64,000 nt of DNA from RGIG1934 sp045122895 (GTDB lineage: Bacteria > Bacillota > Clostridia > Lachnospirales > Lachnospiraceae). Shown here one piece after another: positions 25,963 to 34,438 of this stretch. The translations under genes and the position numbers were made by a program. The notes below the pieces were generated by a model that had not been told where the DNA came from, did not search any database, and saw nothing but the letters and a program-made list of their open reading frames with translations. The stretch spans positions 8,470 to 72,469 of the forward strand of contig JBGVIE010000047.1 of the NCBI GenBank assembly GCA_045122895.1. The letters run 5' to 3'. Every line of letters starts with the position of its first letter. Positions within the stretch are counted from its first letter, which is position 1.

Positions 25963-26092
25963 CCAAAATGCTGTGCATTTCGGCGATGTGGCGTATCCGC
26001 CAAATATATTTTTACAGCTAAATGCTCACGTATGCGAGCATTCATCACATTTAGCTCTAAAAATATGCTTGGCTCTGAACAGATACAGATTA
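25959..26092 (-). repeat. structured repeat, copy 1 (3'-incomplete)
   Basis: The minus strand begins CTGTTCAGAGCC and matches the element at 40546-40680 over its first 95 bases with few differences. It contains a long hairpin (TTTTTAGAGCTAAATG against CATTTAGCTGTAAAAA), the short hairpin TGGCG-GATA-CGCCA, and a third hairpin ATCGCCGAAATGC / GCATTTTGGCGAT. The closing GGCTCTGAACAG found in copy 2 is absent, replaced by the holin fragment. The two copies differ inside the long stem by compensatory changes that keep pairing. Confidence 0.85.
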
Positions 26093-26130
26093 TATAATAT
26101 ATTTGTAGATTGTTCAATAGGAGAGGAAAA

Positions 26131-26418
26131 ATGAAGAGAAGAGAAAGAAAACGTTACGAGAAATTATTTGGCGATAAGCCGGTATATGAGATGACAGAAG
26201 AAGAAAAACAGGAGCCAATTTCAAGAAAAGTTGGAAAGACTTTAAAGCATCGTTTGGAGAGAAGATGGTATCGAAGGTTGGTTGAAATTAATATTATTAT
26301 AGTGGTTGCTGTGGTAGGAATGTTTATAAGTAATTTTTCTAAGAATATTGCAATATTCAAGAAGTATGGTTGGGATATTAGCGAGGATAATATTTGCATT
26401 TGTCATTATTGTCTTTAA
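26131..26418 (+). pseudogene. truncated membrane protein N-terminus
   Basis: ATG 26131 follows GGAGAGG and encodes a basic N-terminus (MKRRERKRYEKLFGDKPVYE, EMTEEEKQEPISRKVGKTL) and one membrane helix (INIIIVVAVVGMFIS). After this helix the sequence changes to that of the next fragment in another frame, and the frame ends with an unrelated tail. It looks like the first 75 residues of a larger membrane protein, possibly a metallopeptidase, fused by deletion. I cannot name the parent protein with confidence. Confidence 0.5.
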
Positions 26419-26635
26419 TATGCTGTTTACGTTTGTGTGTGGATCTGCTTTGAAGATGGACCGCAAGACTCTTATTATTGCATCAAATGCAAATGTAGGA
26501 GGACATACAACTGCTGCAAGTATGGCAATAGCAAAAGGCTGGGAAGAACTTGTTGAACCGGCACTTTTAGTTGGGTGTCTGGGATATGCAATAGGAAATT
26601 ATTTAGGACTTATTGTTGGAAATACGTTATTATAA
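26348..26635 (+). pseudogene. DUF819 (YjcL-like) membrane protein, C-terminal fragment
   Basis: This frame encodes a hydrophobic helix followed by ASNANVGGHTTAASMAIAKG and a tail PALLVGCLGYAIGNYLGLIV, the conserved C-terminus of DUF819 permease-like proteins, normally about 390 residues. No ribosome-binding site precedes the first ATG and only the last 90 residues remain. It overlaps the preceding truncated gene by 71 bases in another frame, marking a deletion junction near 26330-26350. Confidence 0.7.
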
Positions 26636-26641
26636 TAATAC

Positions 26642-26670
26642 TGGAATATTTTCCTGATTTGTAGTATAAT
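26642..26670 (+). promoter_or_regulatory. promoter of the chemoreceptor gene
   Basis: TGGAAT and TATAAT (26665-26670) are 17 bases apart, about 60 bases before the chosen ATG. The -35 box is weak, and the -10 is perfect. Confidence 0.4.
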
Positions 26671-26728
26671 TTAGCTAATACTTTTATGGAAAGTGAACGA
26701 ACAAATTATACGAAAAAGGAGAATGTAT

Positions 26729-27565
26729 ATGGGTGTGGATTTCAATCAGGTAAACCCTGAGATTAATAAGGTTCTTGAGGTGTTACCTACGTTTTATCAA
26801 TTGTTAGACGATTCATCTTTTGTAACTGTTCTGGACACGGAGGGAACAGTGCTGGGATATCAGATTCCGGCAGGTCTTAAGCCGCTCAAGGCGGTTGGTG
26901 AGCATATGGATGACCCAAGCGGTGGATTTGATGAAGTGTTAAGAACAGGAAAGAGAAAATACAACTATCTTCCTAAAGAGGTTATGGGAGAGGCATTTGA
27001 AGGGTATCTTGTTCCAATCAAGGATGCAGGACGGGTTGTTGGTGTTGTAACTTATACACATTCTGCTTCTGTGAAGGATGCAATTCATAGTATTTCGGGT
27101 GAATTTAAAAGTGCAGTAGAAGAAATCGATGCAGCAATCGTTGAGGTGTTTGATGGTATTGCGAAGATTAATGAGAGCCTTGATGATATGACTACTCAGA
27201 CAGATAATATTGACGATGATGTTAAGAAAGCATCAGTTGTAGTTAACAAGATTAGCGGTAATGCTTCCAAATCCAACGTACTTGCCCTCAATGCTACTAT
27301 TGAGGCGGCAAGAAGCGGTGAGGCGGGCAGAGGTTTTGCTGTGGTTGCTTCAGAGATGGGCAAGCTTGCCAATGACTCGGGTACTTCATCCAAAGAGATT
27401 TCGGAGAAACTTAAGCTCATAAGTGAAGATGTCAAATCTATCATAGAAAGTATAAAGGTATCTGACGAAGTGTCGAAGGATAACCTTGATAAGGCTACAG
27501 GAATCAGGGAGAAGCTAAAGATTTGTTTAGAGCTTGCATCACAACTTGAAAAAAGCATAAAATAA
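26729..27565 (+). CDS. small soluble methyl-accepting chemotaxis-type protein
   Basis: This 278-residue cytoplasmic chemoreceptor-like protein has no membrane helices. Residues 1-130 look like a PAS/Cache-type sensor (SSFVTVLDTEGTVLGYQIPA, GYLVPIKDAGRVVGVVTYTH). The rest is a helical signalling hairpin with the MCP tip NVLALNATIEAARSGEAGRG and FAVVASEMGKLANDSG. The hairpin is much shorter than in membrane receptors, and methylation helices are minimal. This compact architecture is common in Clostridia. ATG 26729 is chosen because AAGGAG lies 7 bases upstream; earlier in-frame ATGs lack a site. No che genes adjoin. Confidence 0.85.
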   Translation: MGVDFNQVNPEINKVLEVLPTFYQLLDDSSFVTVLDTEGTVLGYQIPAGLKPLKAVGEHMDDPSGGFDEVLRTGKRKYNYLPKEVMGEAFEGYLVPIKDAGRVVGVVTYTHSASVKDAIHSISGEFKSAVEEIDAAIVEVFDGIAKINESLDDMTTQTDNIDDDVKKASVVVNKISGNASKSNVLALNATIEAARSGEAGRGFAVVASEMGKLANDSGTSSKEISEKLKLISEDVKSIIESIKVSDEVSKDNLDKATGIREKLKICLELASQLEKSIK

Positions 27566-27591
27566 AATTTTGAACAGATACTTGAATTTAT

Positions 27592-27630
27592 AATCCGGTG
27601 AACAATACGTTCATCGGATTTTTATTTGTA
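27592..27630 (+). terminator. terminator after the chemoreceptor gene
   Basis: AATCCGGTGAAC pairs with GTTCATCGGATT (one wobble) around AATAC and is followed by a T-rich tract. Confidence 0.85.
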
Positions 27631-27650
27631 TCCGGTTAATTTCAAAAAGT

Positions 27651-27674
27651 CATAGAATTACTGATTATTCTATG
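27651..27674. promoter_or_regulatory. operator-like inverted repeat before the O-acetylation operon
   Basis: CATAGAAT and ATTCTATG are perfect 8-base inverted repeats separated by 8 bases. They sit directly before TTACAATAAA, a plausible -10 region, so a regulator bound here would cover the -35 box. Confidence 0.4.
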
Positions 27675-27727
27675 TTACAATAAAACGCTGAACAGATACG
27701 AGTATATTTAACATAGGAGAAGAGATT

Positions 27728-29134
27728 ATGACATTTAGTTCGGTAGTATTTTTATTTATCTTTCTGCCGGTTATATTTTTCTTATACTTCATTCTTGCAA
27801 ATGATTTGATAAGAAACATATTGCTGGTGGCAGCCAGTTTGATTTTCTATGCGTTTGGTGAGCCGGTCGCAGTATTTATTATGATTATTTCAATCATACT
27901 TAATTACATTTTCGGGCGTATATGCGCAGGAGAAAAACATGATAAGTTAGCGGTATTTGCGGCGGTATTGTTAAATATTGGTCTGCTTTTTGTGTTTAAG
28001 TATTTAGGTTTTGTGACTGAAACAATTAATGCTGTGACACCACTTAACCTGCCGGTTCCGGTGATTAAGCTCCCAATTGGTATATCGTTTTTTACATTTC
28101 AGGGACTTAGCTATGTAATCGATGTATACCGCGACAAAAAAATGGTACAGAAAAATCTGCTGTCAGTATTTTTGTATATATCATTTTTCCCGCAGCTTAT
28201 TGCCGGTCCAATCGTAAAGTATCATGATATTGAGAAACAGTTACATAAAAGAGAATTTAGTGCAGACAGGGTATCAAGAGGTATAAACAGATTTATCATA
28301 GGTCTTGCAAAGAAGGTAATAATATCTAACCAGATGGGATACGTTGCTGACCTGGTGTTTAACTCATCGGTGTCAGGACTTAGTACCTTATCCGCCTGGC
28401 TTGGGGCAGTATGTTATATGTTTCAGATTTTCTATGATTTCTCAGGCTACAGTGATATGGCAATAGGACTTGGATGCATATTTGGCTTTGATTTTAAGGA
28501 GAACTTTAACTATCCATATATTTCCCGGTCAGTTCAGGACTTCTGGAGAAGATGGCATATATCACTTTCCACCTGGTTTAAGGAGTATGTATATATTCCG
28601 CTTGGAGGAAACAGAAAAGGCAAATTCAGGACAAATATAAACAGAACTATAGTATTTTTCCTGACGGGTTTGTGGCATGGTGCCAACTTTACATTTATTG
28701 TGTGGGGGCTTTTACATGGAATGTTCCTGATACTTGAGGAGATGGGAATAATACCGACTAAGAAAAAATGGTTCAGACCATTTGGTCATATATATACATT
28801 GATGGTGGCCCTGTTAACATTTGTTATTTTCAGGGCGGATTCACTGTCACAGGCAGGGAATATTATCGCGAAGATGTTTAGTGGTGCGTCAGGTGATGCG
28901 GCAGTGAACAGCACGATACTTGCCGGTGTTTCTGTTATGACAATAGTAGCATTGATTTTTGCAGTAATATTTGCGACGCCGGTTGCGAAGTTAATCGGTG
29001 AAAAAATGGAAGCTACAAAGCTAAAGGGTGCGGCGGAACACCTTCAATATGCAGGGACACTGGTATTGTTCGCTTTTTGTATTTTATTACTTATATCAAG
29101 TGAATATAACCCATTTATTTACTTTAGATTCTAG
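27728..29134 (+). CDS. MBOAT O-acyltransferase, AlgI-like
   Basis: This 468-residue multi-pass membrane protein of the MBOAT family, AlgI/DltB branch, moves acyl groups across the membrane for polysaccharide O-acetylation. Typical blocks are LPIGISFFTFQGLSYVIDVY, FFPQLIAGPIVKY, YFMFQIFYDFSGYSDMAIG-like residues near 235, and FWRRWHISLSTWFKEYVYIP. The family histidine is in LTGLWHGANFTFIVWGLLHG. It is followed 14 bases later by an AlgJ/DHHW-type protein, its usual partner. The modified polymer is unknown; no biosynthesis genes adjoin, so the pair probably modifies a wall or capsule glycan made elsewhere. Confidence 0.92.
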   Translation: MTFSSVVFLFIFLPVIFFLYFILANDLIRNILLVAASLIFYAFGEPVAVFIMIISIILNYIFGRICAGEKHDKLAVFAAVLLNIGLLFVFKYLGFVTETINAVTPLNLPVPVIKLPIGISFFTFQGLSYVIDVYRDKKMVQKNLLSVFLYISFFPQLIAGPIVKYHDIEKQLHKREFSADRVSRGINRFIIGLAKKVIISNQMGYVADLVFNSSVSGLSTLSAWLGAVCYMFQIFYDFSGYSDMAIGLGCIFGFDFKENFNYPYISRSVQDFWRRWHISLSTWFKEYVYIPLGGNRKGKFRTNINRTIVFFLTGLWHGANFTFIVWGLLHGMFLILEEMGIIPTKKKWFRPFGHIYTLMVALLTFVIFRADSLSQAGNIIAKMFSGASGDAAVNSTILAGVSVMTIVALIFAVIFATPVAKLIGEKMEATKLKGAAEHLQYAGTLVLFAFCILLLISSEYNPFIYFRF

Positions 29135-29148
29135 GAGGAGATTACGCA

Positions 29149-30612
29149 GTGAAAAAAGTAACTAAAATAATATACAGTGCGTTATTTTTTGGAATGTGTG
29201 CAACACCTCTTGTGATGCTTCCGTTTTCAAAAAATAGTGGCGAGCTTGAAAAAAAAGAACTTGCAAAAATGCCATCGGTGATAAAAGATGGTTCGGTGAA
29301 TAAAGATTTTTCAGAAGAATTTGAAGGCTGGTTCAATGACAACCTGCCGATGCGTTCACAACTTCTTACAGGTGCTAATTTTGTAAAGAGTAACATATTT
29401 AAATCACCATCAGGGAATGTGATTGTGGGAAAAGACGGCTGGCTTTTTTATGAGAGTACAATACCTGACTTTATGAATACAAATGCTATGTCGGAGCATG
29501 ATTTAAAAAGTATAGTTGTAACGTTGTCGCTGCTTCAGGAAAATGTCGAGTCTAAGGGTGGCAAATTCCTGTTTGCACCAACACCTAATAAAAATTCGAT
29601 TTATGATGAATATATGCCTGTGTTTTACACAAAGTCGAAGGAGAACAATCTTTCGAGATTATATAAGTATCTTGAACAGTCAGATGTAAATTTTGTAAAT
29701 TTAAAACAATTTCTAATTGAAAAAAAGGATATGATGATATATCATACAGATGATACCCATTGGACAAATCTAGGTGCGCTTCTCTCGTACAATGAGATGA
29801 TGAACCATCTTGACAGAGAGCACAAGACCTATGATGGAGTGTCCTATAAGGTTACAGATGACTGGAGAGGCGATCTTGATAAGCTGCTTTATCCGGCATA
29901 TAATGCGTCATGCTGTCAGTATGAATTCGATATCGATTATGATGAATTCAGTTTTGTGATGCCGGCAGGTGTTACTGATACACAGGCACAGCTTGACAAT
30001 TTTATGAGCGATAAAGAGGATGGAGATAACCGCTTTAAGACGTCTAAGAAAGACAAGGATACCGGAAGAAATCTATATATGGTAAGAGATTCCTTTGGCA
30101 GGGCTTTGTTGCCATTTATGATTGATAATTATGATACAGCTATGTTTGTAAGAACTACATGTCCTGAGATGAATATGGTGCAGGAGAATACTGATATGAT
30201 TTATGAAATCGTGGAACGTAATCTTTGTAATCTGATAAAGACAGCACCATTTATGATGTCACCACAAAGAGCTGACATCGAAGCATCGAAGGTGGTGGAA
30301 AGCGACAAGAATTATATGCTTGCATCGGATGAAGGCTATGCTTACAGAATATACGGAACAATTGATGAGAGTATGGTATCTGAGGATGTGAGAGTGTATG
30401 TGAAGCTTGAATCGGAAGATAGTAAATACATTTTTGAAGCTTTTCCGGTATACGAAGAAGAGCTTCTTAAGAATGAGGATACGAAGTCAAAAGCCGGTTA
30501 TTCCATGATGCTTAATTCCTCGGAGATTAAAGAAGGAACATATGATGTATCAGTCATATCCGGAAATAACAGCAGTGGTATAATTAATGAAATTACAATT
30601 GGAGGAAAATAA
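29149..30612 (+). CDS. DHHW/AlgJ-like extracytoplasmic O-acetylation protein
   Basis: This 487-residue protein has an N-terminal membrane anchor (IIYSALFFGMCATPLVMLPF) and an SGNH-like extracytoplasmic domain. The DHHW motif appears as YHTDDTHWTNLGALLSYNEM, and the serine region is likely MVRDSFGRALLPFM, giving the expected catalytic-site blocks of AlgJ/AlgX relatives. An extra C-terminal 110 residues look like a beta-sandwich. Partnered with the AlgI-like gene upstream, it should receive acetyl groups and place them on the glycan outside the cell. The start is GTG 29149 behind AGGAGG. It ends 2 bases before the lipoprotein gene. Confidence 0.85.
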   Translation: MKKVTKIIYSALFFGMCATPLVMLPFSKNSGELEKKELAKMPSVIKDGSVNKDFSEEFEGWFNDNLPMRSQLLTGANFVKSNIFKSPSGNVIVGKDGWLFYESTIPDFMNTNAMSEHDLKSIVVTLSLLQENVESKGGKFLFAPTPNKNSIYDEYMPVFYTKSKENNLSRLYKYLEQSDVNFVNLKQFLIEKKDMMIYHTDDTHWTNLGALLSYNEMMNHLDREHKTYDGVSYKVTDDWRGDLDKLLYPAYNASCCQYEFDIDYDEFSFVMPAGVTDTQAQLDNFMSDKEDGDNRFKTSKKDKDTGRNLYMVRDSFGRALLPFMIDNYDTAMFVRTTCPEMNMVQENTDMIYEIVERNLCNLIKTAPFMMSPQRADIEASKVVESDKNYMLASDEGYAYRIYGTIDESMVSEDVRVYVKLESEDSKYIFEAFPVYEEELLKNEDTKSKAGYSMMLNSSEIKEGTYDVSVISGNNSSGIINEITIGGK

Positions 30613-30614
30613 TT

Positions 30615-31280
30615 ATGAAAAAGAGATATTTGGTAATCGCAGCACTTGTAATGTCAATGTCTGTAGGGCTTGTTGGATGTGGCTCAAAGGAAGATAAGGC
30701 AAAGGATACAGGTAAGGTTGAGATAGAGACGACTTCAAAGGAAGATACAACAAAAGAGAAGACAACAAAAGAAGAGACAAAAAGTGAAGATACAACAAAA
30801 GAAGAGTCTTCAAAGGAAGAAGCAACTTCAGAAGAAGAATCAAAGAAGGAGACTACATATACTACTTTTGATGAAAAAAGTCAGGTAAAATATAACTCAG
30901 TAGTGTTTGGTCTTGGTGATAAGGCGAGTGAAGTGATTGACAGTCTTGGTGCACAGGCAGCCCCAAGTGCAGAGGTGCCAAGCTGCTTCTCATCAGAAAA
31001 TGTTACAGAATATTATTTCCCTGGTATGACAGTTGCAGCCTGCAAGGATGTTATTTTTTCAATAGACATATCTGACAACGGATATGGAACAAGTGATGCA
31101 CAGACAGTAATGGGTGTATCGATTAACACAAAGGCATCTGAGGTACCATCACTTCAGGGAGATGACTATCAGGAAATGGCCGGATATTACTATTCAGAAG
31201 GTACAAGATCGTTGCAGGTATCTGTAGAAGGAGAGACAATTACAAAGATTTTTATTCTTGGTGCAGATCTTGCCAGCTAA
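30615..31280 (+). CDS. lipoprotein with Lys/Glu/Thr-rich linker
   Basis: The 221-residue protein has a lipobox, LVGCGS (cysteine about residue 22), so it is anchored outside the membrane. Residues 30-90 are an unstructured linker of imperfect TTKEE/TSKEE repeats. The remaining 130 residues are a compact domain with two cysteines (PSCFSSENVTEYYFPGMTVA, AACKDVIFSIDISDN). I do not recognise the domain. Tight coupling to the AlgI/AlgJ-like pair suggests that it assists glycan O-acetylation, but this is inference. Confidence 0.75.
   Translation: MKKRYLVIAALVMSMSVGLVGCGSKEDKAKDTGKVEIETTSKEDTTKEKTTKEETKSEDTTKEESSKEEATSEEESKKETTYTTFDEKSQVKYNSVVFGLGDKASEVIDSLGAQAAPSAEVPSCFSSENVTEYYFPGMTVAACKDVIFSIDISDNGYGTSDAQTVMGVSINTKASEVPSLQGDDYQEMAGYYYSEGTRSLQVSVEGETITKIFILGADLAS
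30720..30855 (+). repeat. imperfect tandem repeat in the lipoprotein linker
   Basis: Units close to GATACAACAAAAGAAGAG and ACTTCAAAGGAAG recur across this stretch, encoding T-K-E-E type units. The length of the linker may vary among strains through slippage. Confidence 0.6.
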
Positions 31281-31286
31281 AAAATC

Positions 31287-31314
31287 TTGACAATTTAAAA
31301 AATATGTGTATAAT
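31287..31314 (+). promoter_or_regulatory. promoter of purF-pyrG-gltB-gltD
   Basis: TTGACA (31287-31292) and TATAAT (31309-31314) are consensus boxes with a 16-base spacer. They lie just after the lipoprotein stop and about 30 bases before the leader hairpins. Confidence 0.8.
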
Positions 31315-31340
31315 TCGTTTTATGAAATAAATACGTACGG

Positions 31341-31391
31341 AAAGCAAAGGCGCTTTAGAGGAAAACTCTAAGGCGTTTTTTGCTTTTTTTT
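31341..31391 (+). terminator. leader attenuator with hexaloop hairpin before purF
   Basis: AAAGC-AAAGGC-GCTTT (31341-31356) is a 5-pair stem with a six-base loop having A at position 1 and G at position 4. Its 3' arm overlaps the 5' arm of a terminator, CGCTTTAGAG / CTCTAAGGCG (31351-31375) around GAAAA, followed by a long T-rich run. The two structures exclude each other, the layout of antitermination leaders. The amt leader has the same AAAGCAAAGGCGCT. Confidence 0.8.
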
Positions 31392-31420
31392 ATGTTCTTG
31401 ATGTGATAATGGAGGCAACT

Positions 31421-32806
31421 ATGAGGGATGAAGAAAAAATCAAAGAAGAGTGTGGAGTGTGCGGTGTCTATGATATTGATGGCTTCGATGTAGCTACGGA
31501 TATATATTATGGACTTTCGGCATTACAGCACAGAGGCCAGGAGTCGTGTGGAATTGCAGTGTCAGACACGGCCGGTGAAAAAGGGAATATGAATGTGTAC
31601 AGAGGTATGGGACTTGTCAGTGAGGTCTTTAAGGAAAACACATTAACTCCTTTAAAAGGAAATCTTGGAGTAGGTCACGTAAGATATTCGACTACGGGAG
31701 AGACAACAATAAACAATGCACAGCCATTGGTTCTCAATTATATAAAGGGGACACTTGCGATGGCACACAATGGAAATCTTGTAAATACAGAAGAGTTGAA
31801 AAATGAATTGGCACTTCTCGGTGCGATTTTTCACACTACTACAGATTCAGAGGTTATCGCTCATATTATTGCGAGAGAGCGTGTAAACACAAAATCGGTT
31901 GAGGAAGCGATTTTGAAAACTGCATCCCAGATAAGAGGTGCGTATGGTCTTGTTATTGCAAGTCCAAGAAAGCTTGTAGGTGTTCGTGATCCGCTTGGGC
32001 TCAAGCCGTTATGTATCGGAAAGAAGGAAAGCAGATACATAATTGCATCGGAGAGCTGTGCACTTAGTGCCATGGGAGCAGAGTTTATAAGAGATGTAGA
32101 ACCGGGAGAAATAGTTACAATTACCGGTGACGGAATCAGCTCAAACAAGTCATTATGTGCTAAGAAGAATGCACACTGTATATTTGAATATATCTATTTT
32201 GCGAGACTAGACAGCAAGATAGATGGAATATCGGTTTATGATTCCAGACTTAGGGCAGGTGCGGCACTTGCAAAGGCTTATCCGGTTGAAGCAGATATTG
32301 TGGCAGGAGTTCCTGAATCGGGTGTTGCAGCAGCGATTGGTTATGCCAAGGAAGCAGGAATACCGTTTGGTCAGATTTTTTATAAGAATGGGTATATAGG
32401 AAGAACGTTTATAAAGCCAACGCAAAAGGAGAGAGAGTCCAGTGTGAGACTTAAGCTTAGTGTTCTTGAGCCGGCAGTGAGGGATAAGAATATAGTTCTT
32501 GTAGATGACTCGATTGTAAGAGGAACTACGATAGCTAATTTGATTAAATTGCTTAAGAGTGCAGGAGCGAAAAGTGTGCATGTAAGAATATGTTCGCCAC
32601 CATTTCTTTACCCTTGTTATTTTGGAACAGATGTCCCGTCTAACAAGCAGTTAATCGCATCGTCTCATTCTACAGAAGAGATAAGACAGATGATAGGTGC
32701 TGATTCTCTGGGCTATATGAAAATAGAGGATTTACAGAGTATGGTGGGAGATCTGCCGATATGTAAGGCATGCTTTGATAACAATTATCCAATGGAAATT
32801 GAGTAA
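31421..32806 (+). CDS. purF: amidophosphoribosyltransferase
   Basis: PurF makes phosphoribosylamine from PRPP and glutamine, the first step of purine synthesis. Ten residues precede the catalytic N-terminal cysteine (CGVCGVYDIDG), consistent with a cleaved propeptide. The glutaminase domain has LQHRGQESCGIA and GHVRYSTTG, and the PRPP motif is IVLVDDSIVRGTT. Further cysteines (HCIFEYIYFARLD, RICSPPFLYPC, ICKACFDNN) fit the iron-sulfur form found in Bacillus. ATG 31421 is chosen behind GGAGG; earlier in-frame codons lack one. It is grouped with other glutamine-using enzymes rather than with pur genes, so it is regulated with nitrogen supply. Confidence 0.94.
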   Translation: MRDEEKIKEECGVCGVYDIDGFDVATDIYYGLSALQHRGQESCGIAVSDTAGEKGNMNVYRGMGLVSEVFKENTLTPLKGNLGVGHVRYSTTGETTINNAQPLVLNYIKGTLAMAHNGNLVNTEELKNELALLGAIFHTTTDSEVIAHIIARERVNTKSVEEAILKTASQIRGAYGLVIASPRKLVGVRDPLGLKPLCIGKKESRYIIASESCALSAMGAEFIRDVEPGEIVTITGDGISSNKSLCAKKNAHCIFEYIYFARLDSKIDGISVYDSRLRAGAALAKAYPVEADIVAGVPESGVAAAIGYAKEAGIPFGQIFYKNGYIGRTFIKPTQKERESSVRLKLSVLEPAVRDKNIVLVDDSIVRGTTIANLIKLLKSAGAKSVHVRICSPPFLYPCYFGTDVPSNKQLIASSHSTEEIRQMIGADSLGYMKIEDLQSMVGDLPICKACFDNNYPMEIE

Positions 32807-32825
32807 AAAATATGGAGGGAAAAAT

Positions 32826-34427
32826 ATGGCTAATAAATATGTTTTTGTAACAGGCGGTGTTGTATCCGGTCTTGGAAAAGGTATAACAGCTGCATCACTT
32901 GGAAGACTTTTAAAAGTCAGAGGTTACAATGTAACGATGCAAAAGTTTGATCCATATATCAATGTGGATCCGGGAACTATGAATCCGATACAGCATGGTG
33001 AGGTGTTTGTTACAGATGATGGTACGGAGACAGACCTTGACCTTGGGCATTACGAGAGATTTATAGATGAGAGTCTTGATAAGAATTCAAATGTGACTAC
33101 CGGAAAGATTTACTGGTCAGTCCTTCAAAAAGAGAGACGTGGCGATTACGGCGGTGGAACCGTTCAGGTAATTCCTCATATCACTAATGAGATTAAGAGC
33201 AGATTTGCAAGCACTGAAGATGACAGAATAGTAATAATAGAGGTTGGTGGAACTGTTGGTGATATAGAGAGTCAGCCTTTCCTTGAAGCTATAAGACAGT
33301 TCCAGCATGAGGTAGGACATGAGAATGCGATACTTATTCATGTGACATTGATTCCTTATATAAAAGCTTCCGGAGAGATTAAGACAAAACCGACACAGCA
33401 AAGCGTTAAAGAACTCCAGGGAATGGGACTTTGGCCTGACATAATTGTATGTAGAAGTGAAGTTGAGATTCCTGATGAGCAGAAGAAAAAAATAGCTCTC
33501 TTTTGTAATGTGCCGGAGAAGAATGTTTTGCAGAATCTGGATGTGGAATATTTATATGAAGCTCCACTTGCAATGGAAAAAGAAAAGCTTGCCCAGACAG
33601 TGTGTGATGCACTAAAGCTTGAATGTGGTAAGCCTGAACTTACTGAATGGATGGATATGATAGAACGTCTTAGAAATCCAAAATCTGAAGTGACTATCGC
33701 AATGGTTGGAAAATATATACAGCTTCATGATGCGTACCTTAGTGTGGTTGAAGCACTTAAGCATGGTGGTATATCAGCGCAGGCACTTGTAAATATAAAG
33801 TGGATTGATTCGGAAGAGTTAAATTGTGAGAATGTAAAAGAGATGCTTTCAGATGCAGATGGAATATTAGTTCCGGGAGGCTTTGGAACAAGAGGAACTG
33901 AAGGAAAGATTGAAGCAATCAAATATGCAAGAGAGAATAATGTTCCTTTCCTTGGAATATGTCTGGGTATGCAGATGGCAATAGTGGAATATGCAAGGAA
34001 TGTTCTTGGATACGAAGATGCAAACAGTTTTGAATTAAATCCTGATACAATGCATCCGGTAATAGATTTGATGCCTGACCAGAAGGGTGTGACAAATATC
34101 GGAGGAACATTGAGACTTGGGGCATATCCGTGTGTGCTGACGAAGGACAGTCTTGCGATGAAACTTTTTGGAAAAGAAGAGATAAGCGAGAGACACAGAC
34201 ACAGATATGAAGTAAATAACGAATACAGATATGAATTTGAAAAAGCCGGTATGGTATTTTCCGGTAAATCACCGGATGGAAGAATTGTTGAGATGTTAGA
34301 GCTTCCTGACCAGCCGTATTTTATAGCAACTCAGGGACATCCGGAATTCAAATCAAGACCAAACAGAGCACATCCTTTGTTCAGGGGACTGATAGAGAGT
34401 GCAGTTAATTATAGAGAAAGCAAATAG
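32826..34427 (+). CDS. pyrG: CTP synthase
   Basis: CTP synthase converts UTP to CTP using ATP and glutamine-derived ammonia. The 533-residue protein begins MANKYVFVTGGVVSGLGKGI, the conserved synthase P-loop. The C-terminal class I glutaminase has the nucleophile in FLGICLGMQMAI and the His/Glu pair in ATQGHPEFKSRP. The start is set at 32826 by GGAGGG 8 bases upstream; the frame extends 17 codons further upstream without a site. It begins 20 bases after purF and ends 11 bases before gltB. Confidence 0.96.
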   Translation: MANKYVFVTGGVVSGLGKGITAASLGRLLKVRGYNVTMQKFDPYINVDPGTMNPIQHGEVFVTDDGTETDLDLGHYERFIDESLDKNSNVTTGKIYWSVLQKERRGDYGGGTVQVIPHITNEIKSRFASTEDDRIVIIEVGGTVGDIESQPFLEAIRQFQHEVGHENAILIHVTLIPYIKASGEIKTKPTQQSVKELQGMGLWPDIIVCRSEVEIPDEQKKKIALFCNVPEKNVLQNLDVEYLYEAPLAMEKEKLAQTVCDALKLECGKPELTEWMDMIERLRNPKSEVTIAMVGKYIQLHDAYLSVVEALKHGGISAQALVNIKWIDSEELNCENVKEMLSDADGILVPGGFGTRGTEGKIEAIKYARENNVPFLGICLGMQMAIVEYARNVLGYEDANSFELNPDTMHPVIDLMPDQKGVTNIGGTLRLGAYPCVLTKDSLAMKLFGKEEISERHRHRYEVNNEYRYEFEKAGMVFSGKSPDGRIVEMLELPDQPYFIATQGHPEFKSRPNRAHPLFRGLIESAVNYRESK

Positions 34428-34438
34428 GAGGAGTACTT

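Noticed and set aside
25905..26117. 70-codon minus-strand ORF
   Set aside because: It lies inside repeat copy 1 and the holin fragment in another frame, and has no start signal. It is an artefact of the repeat.
30720..30855. CRISPR-like or satellite array
   Set aside because: The periodicity is within a coding linker and the units are short and imperfect, with no spacers.
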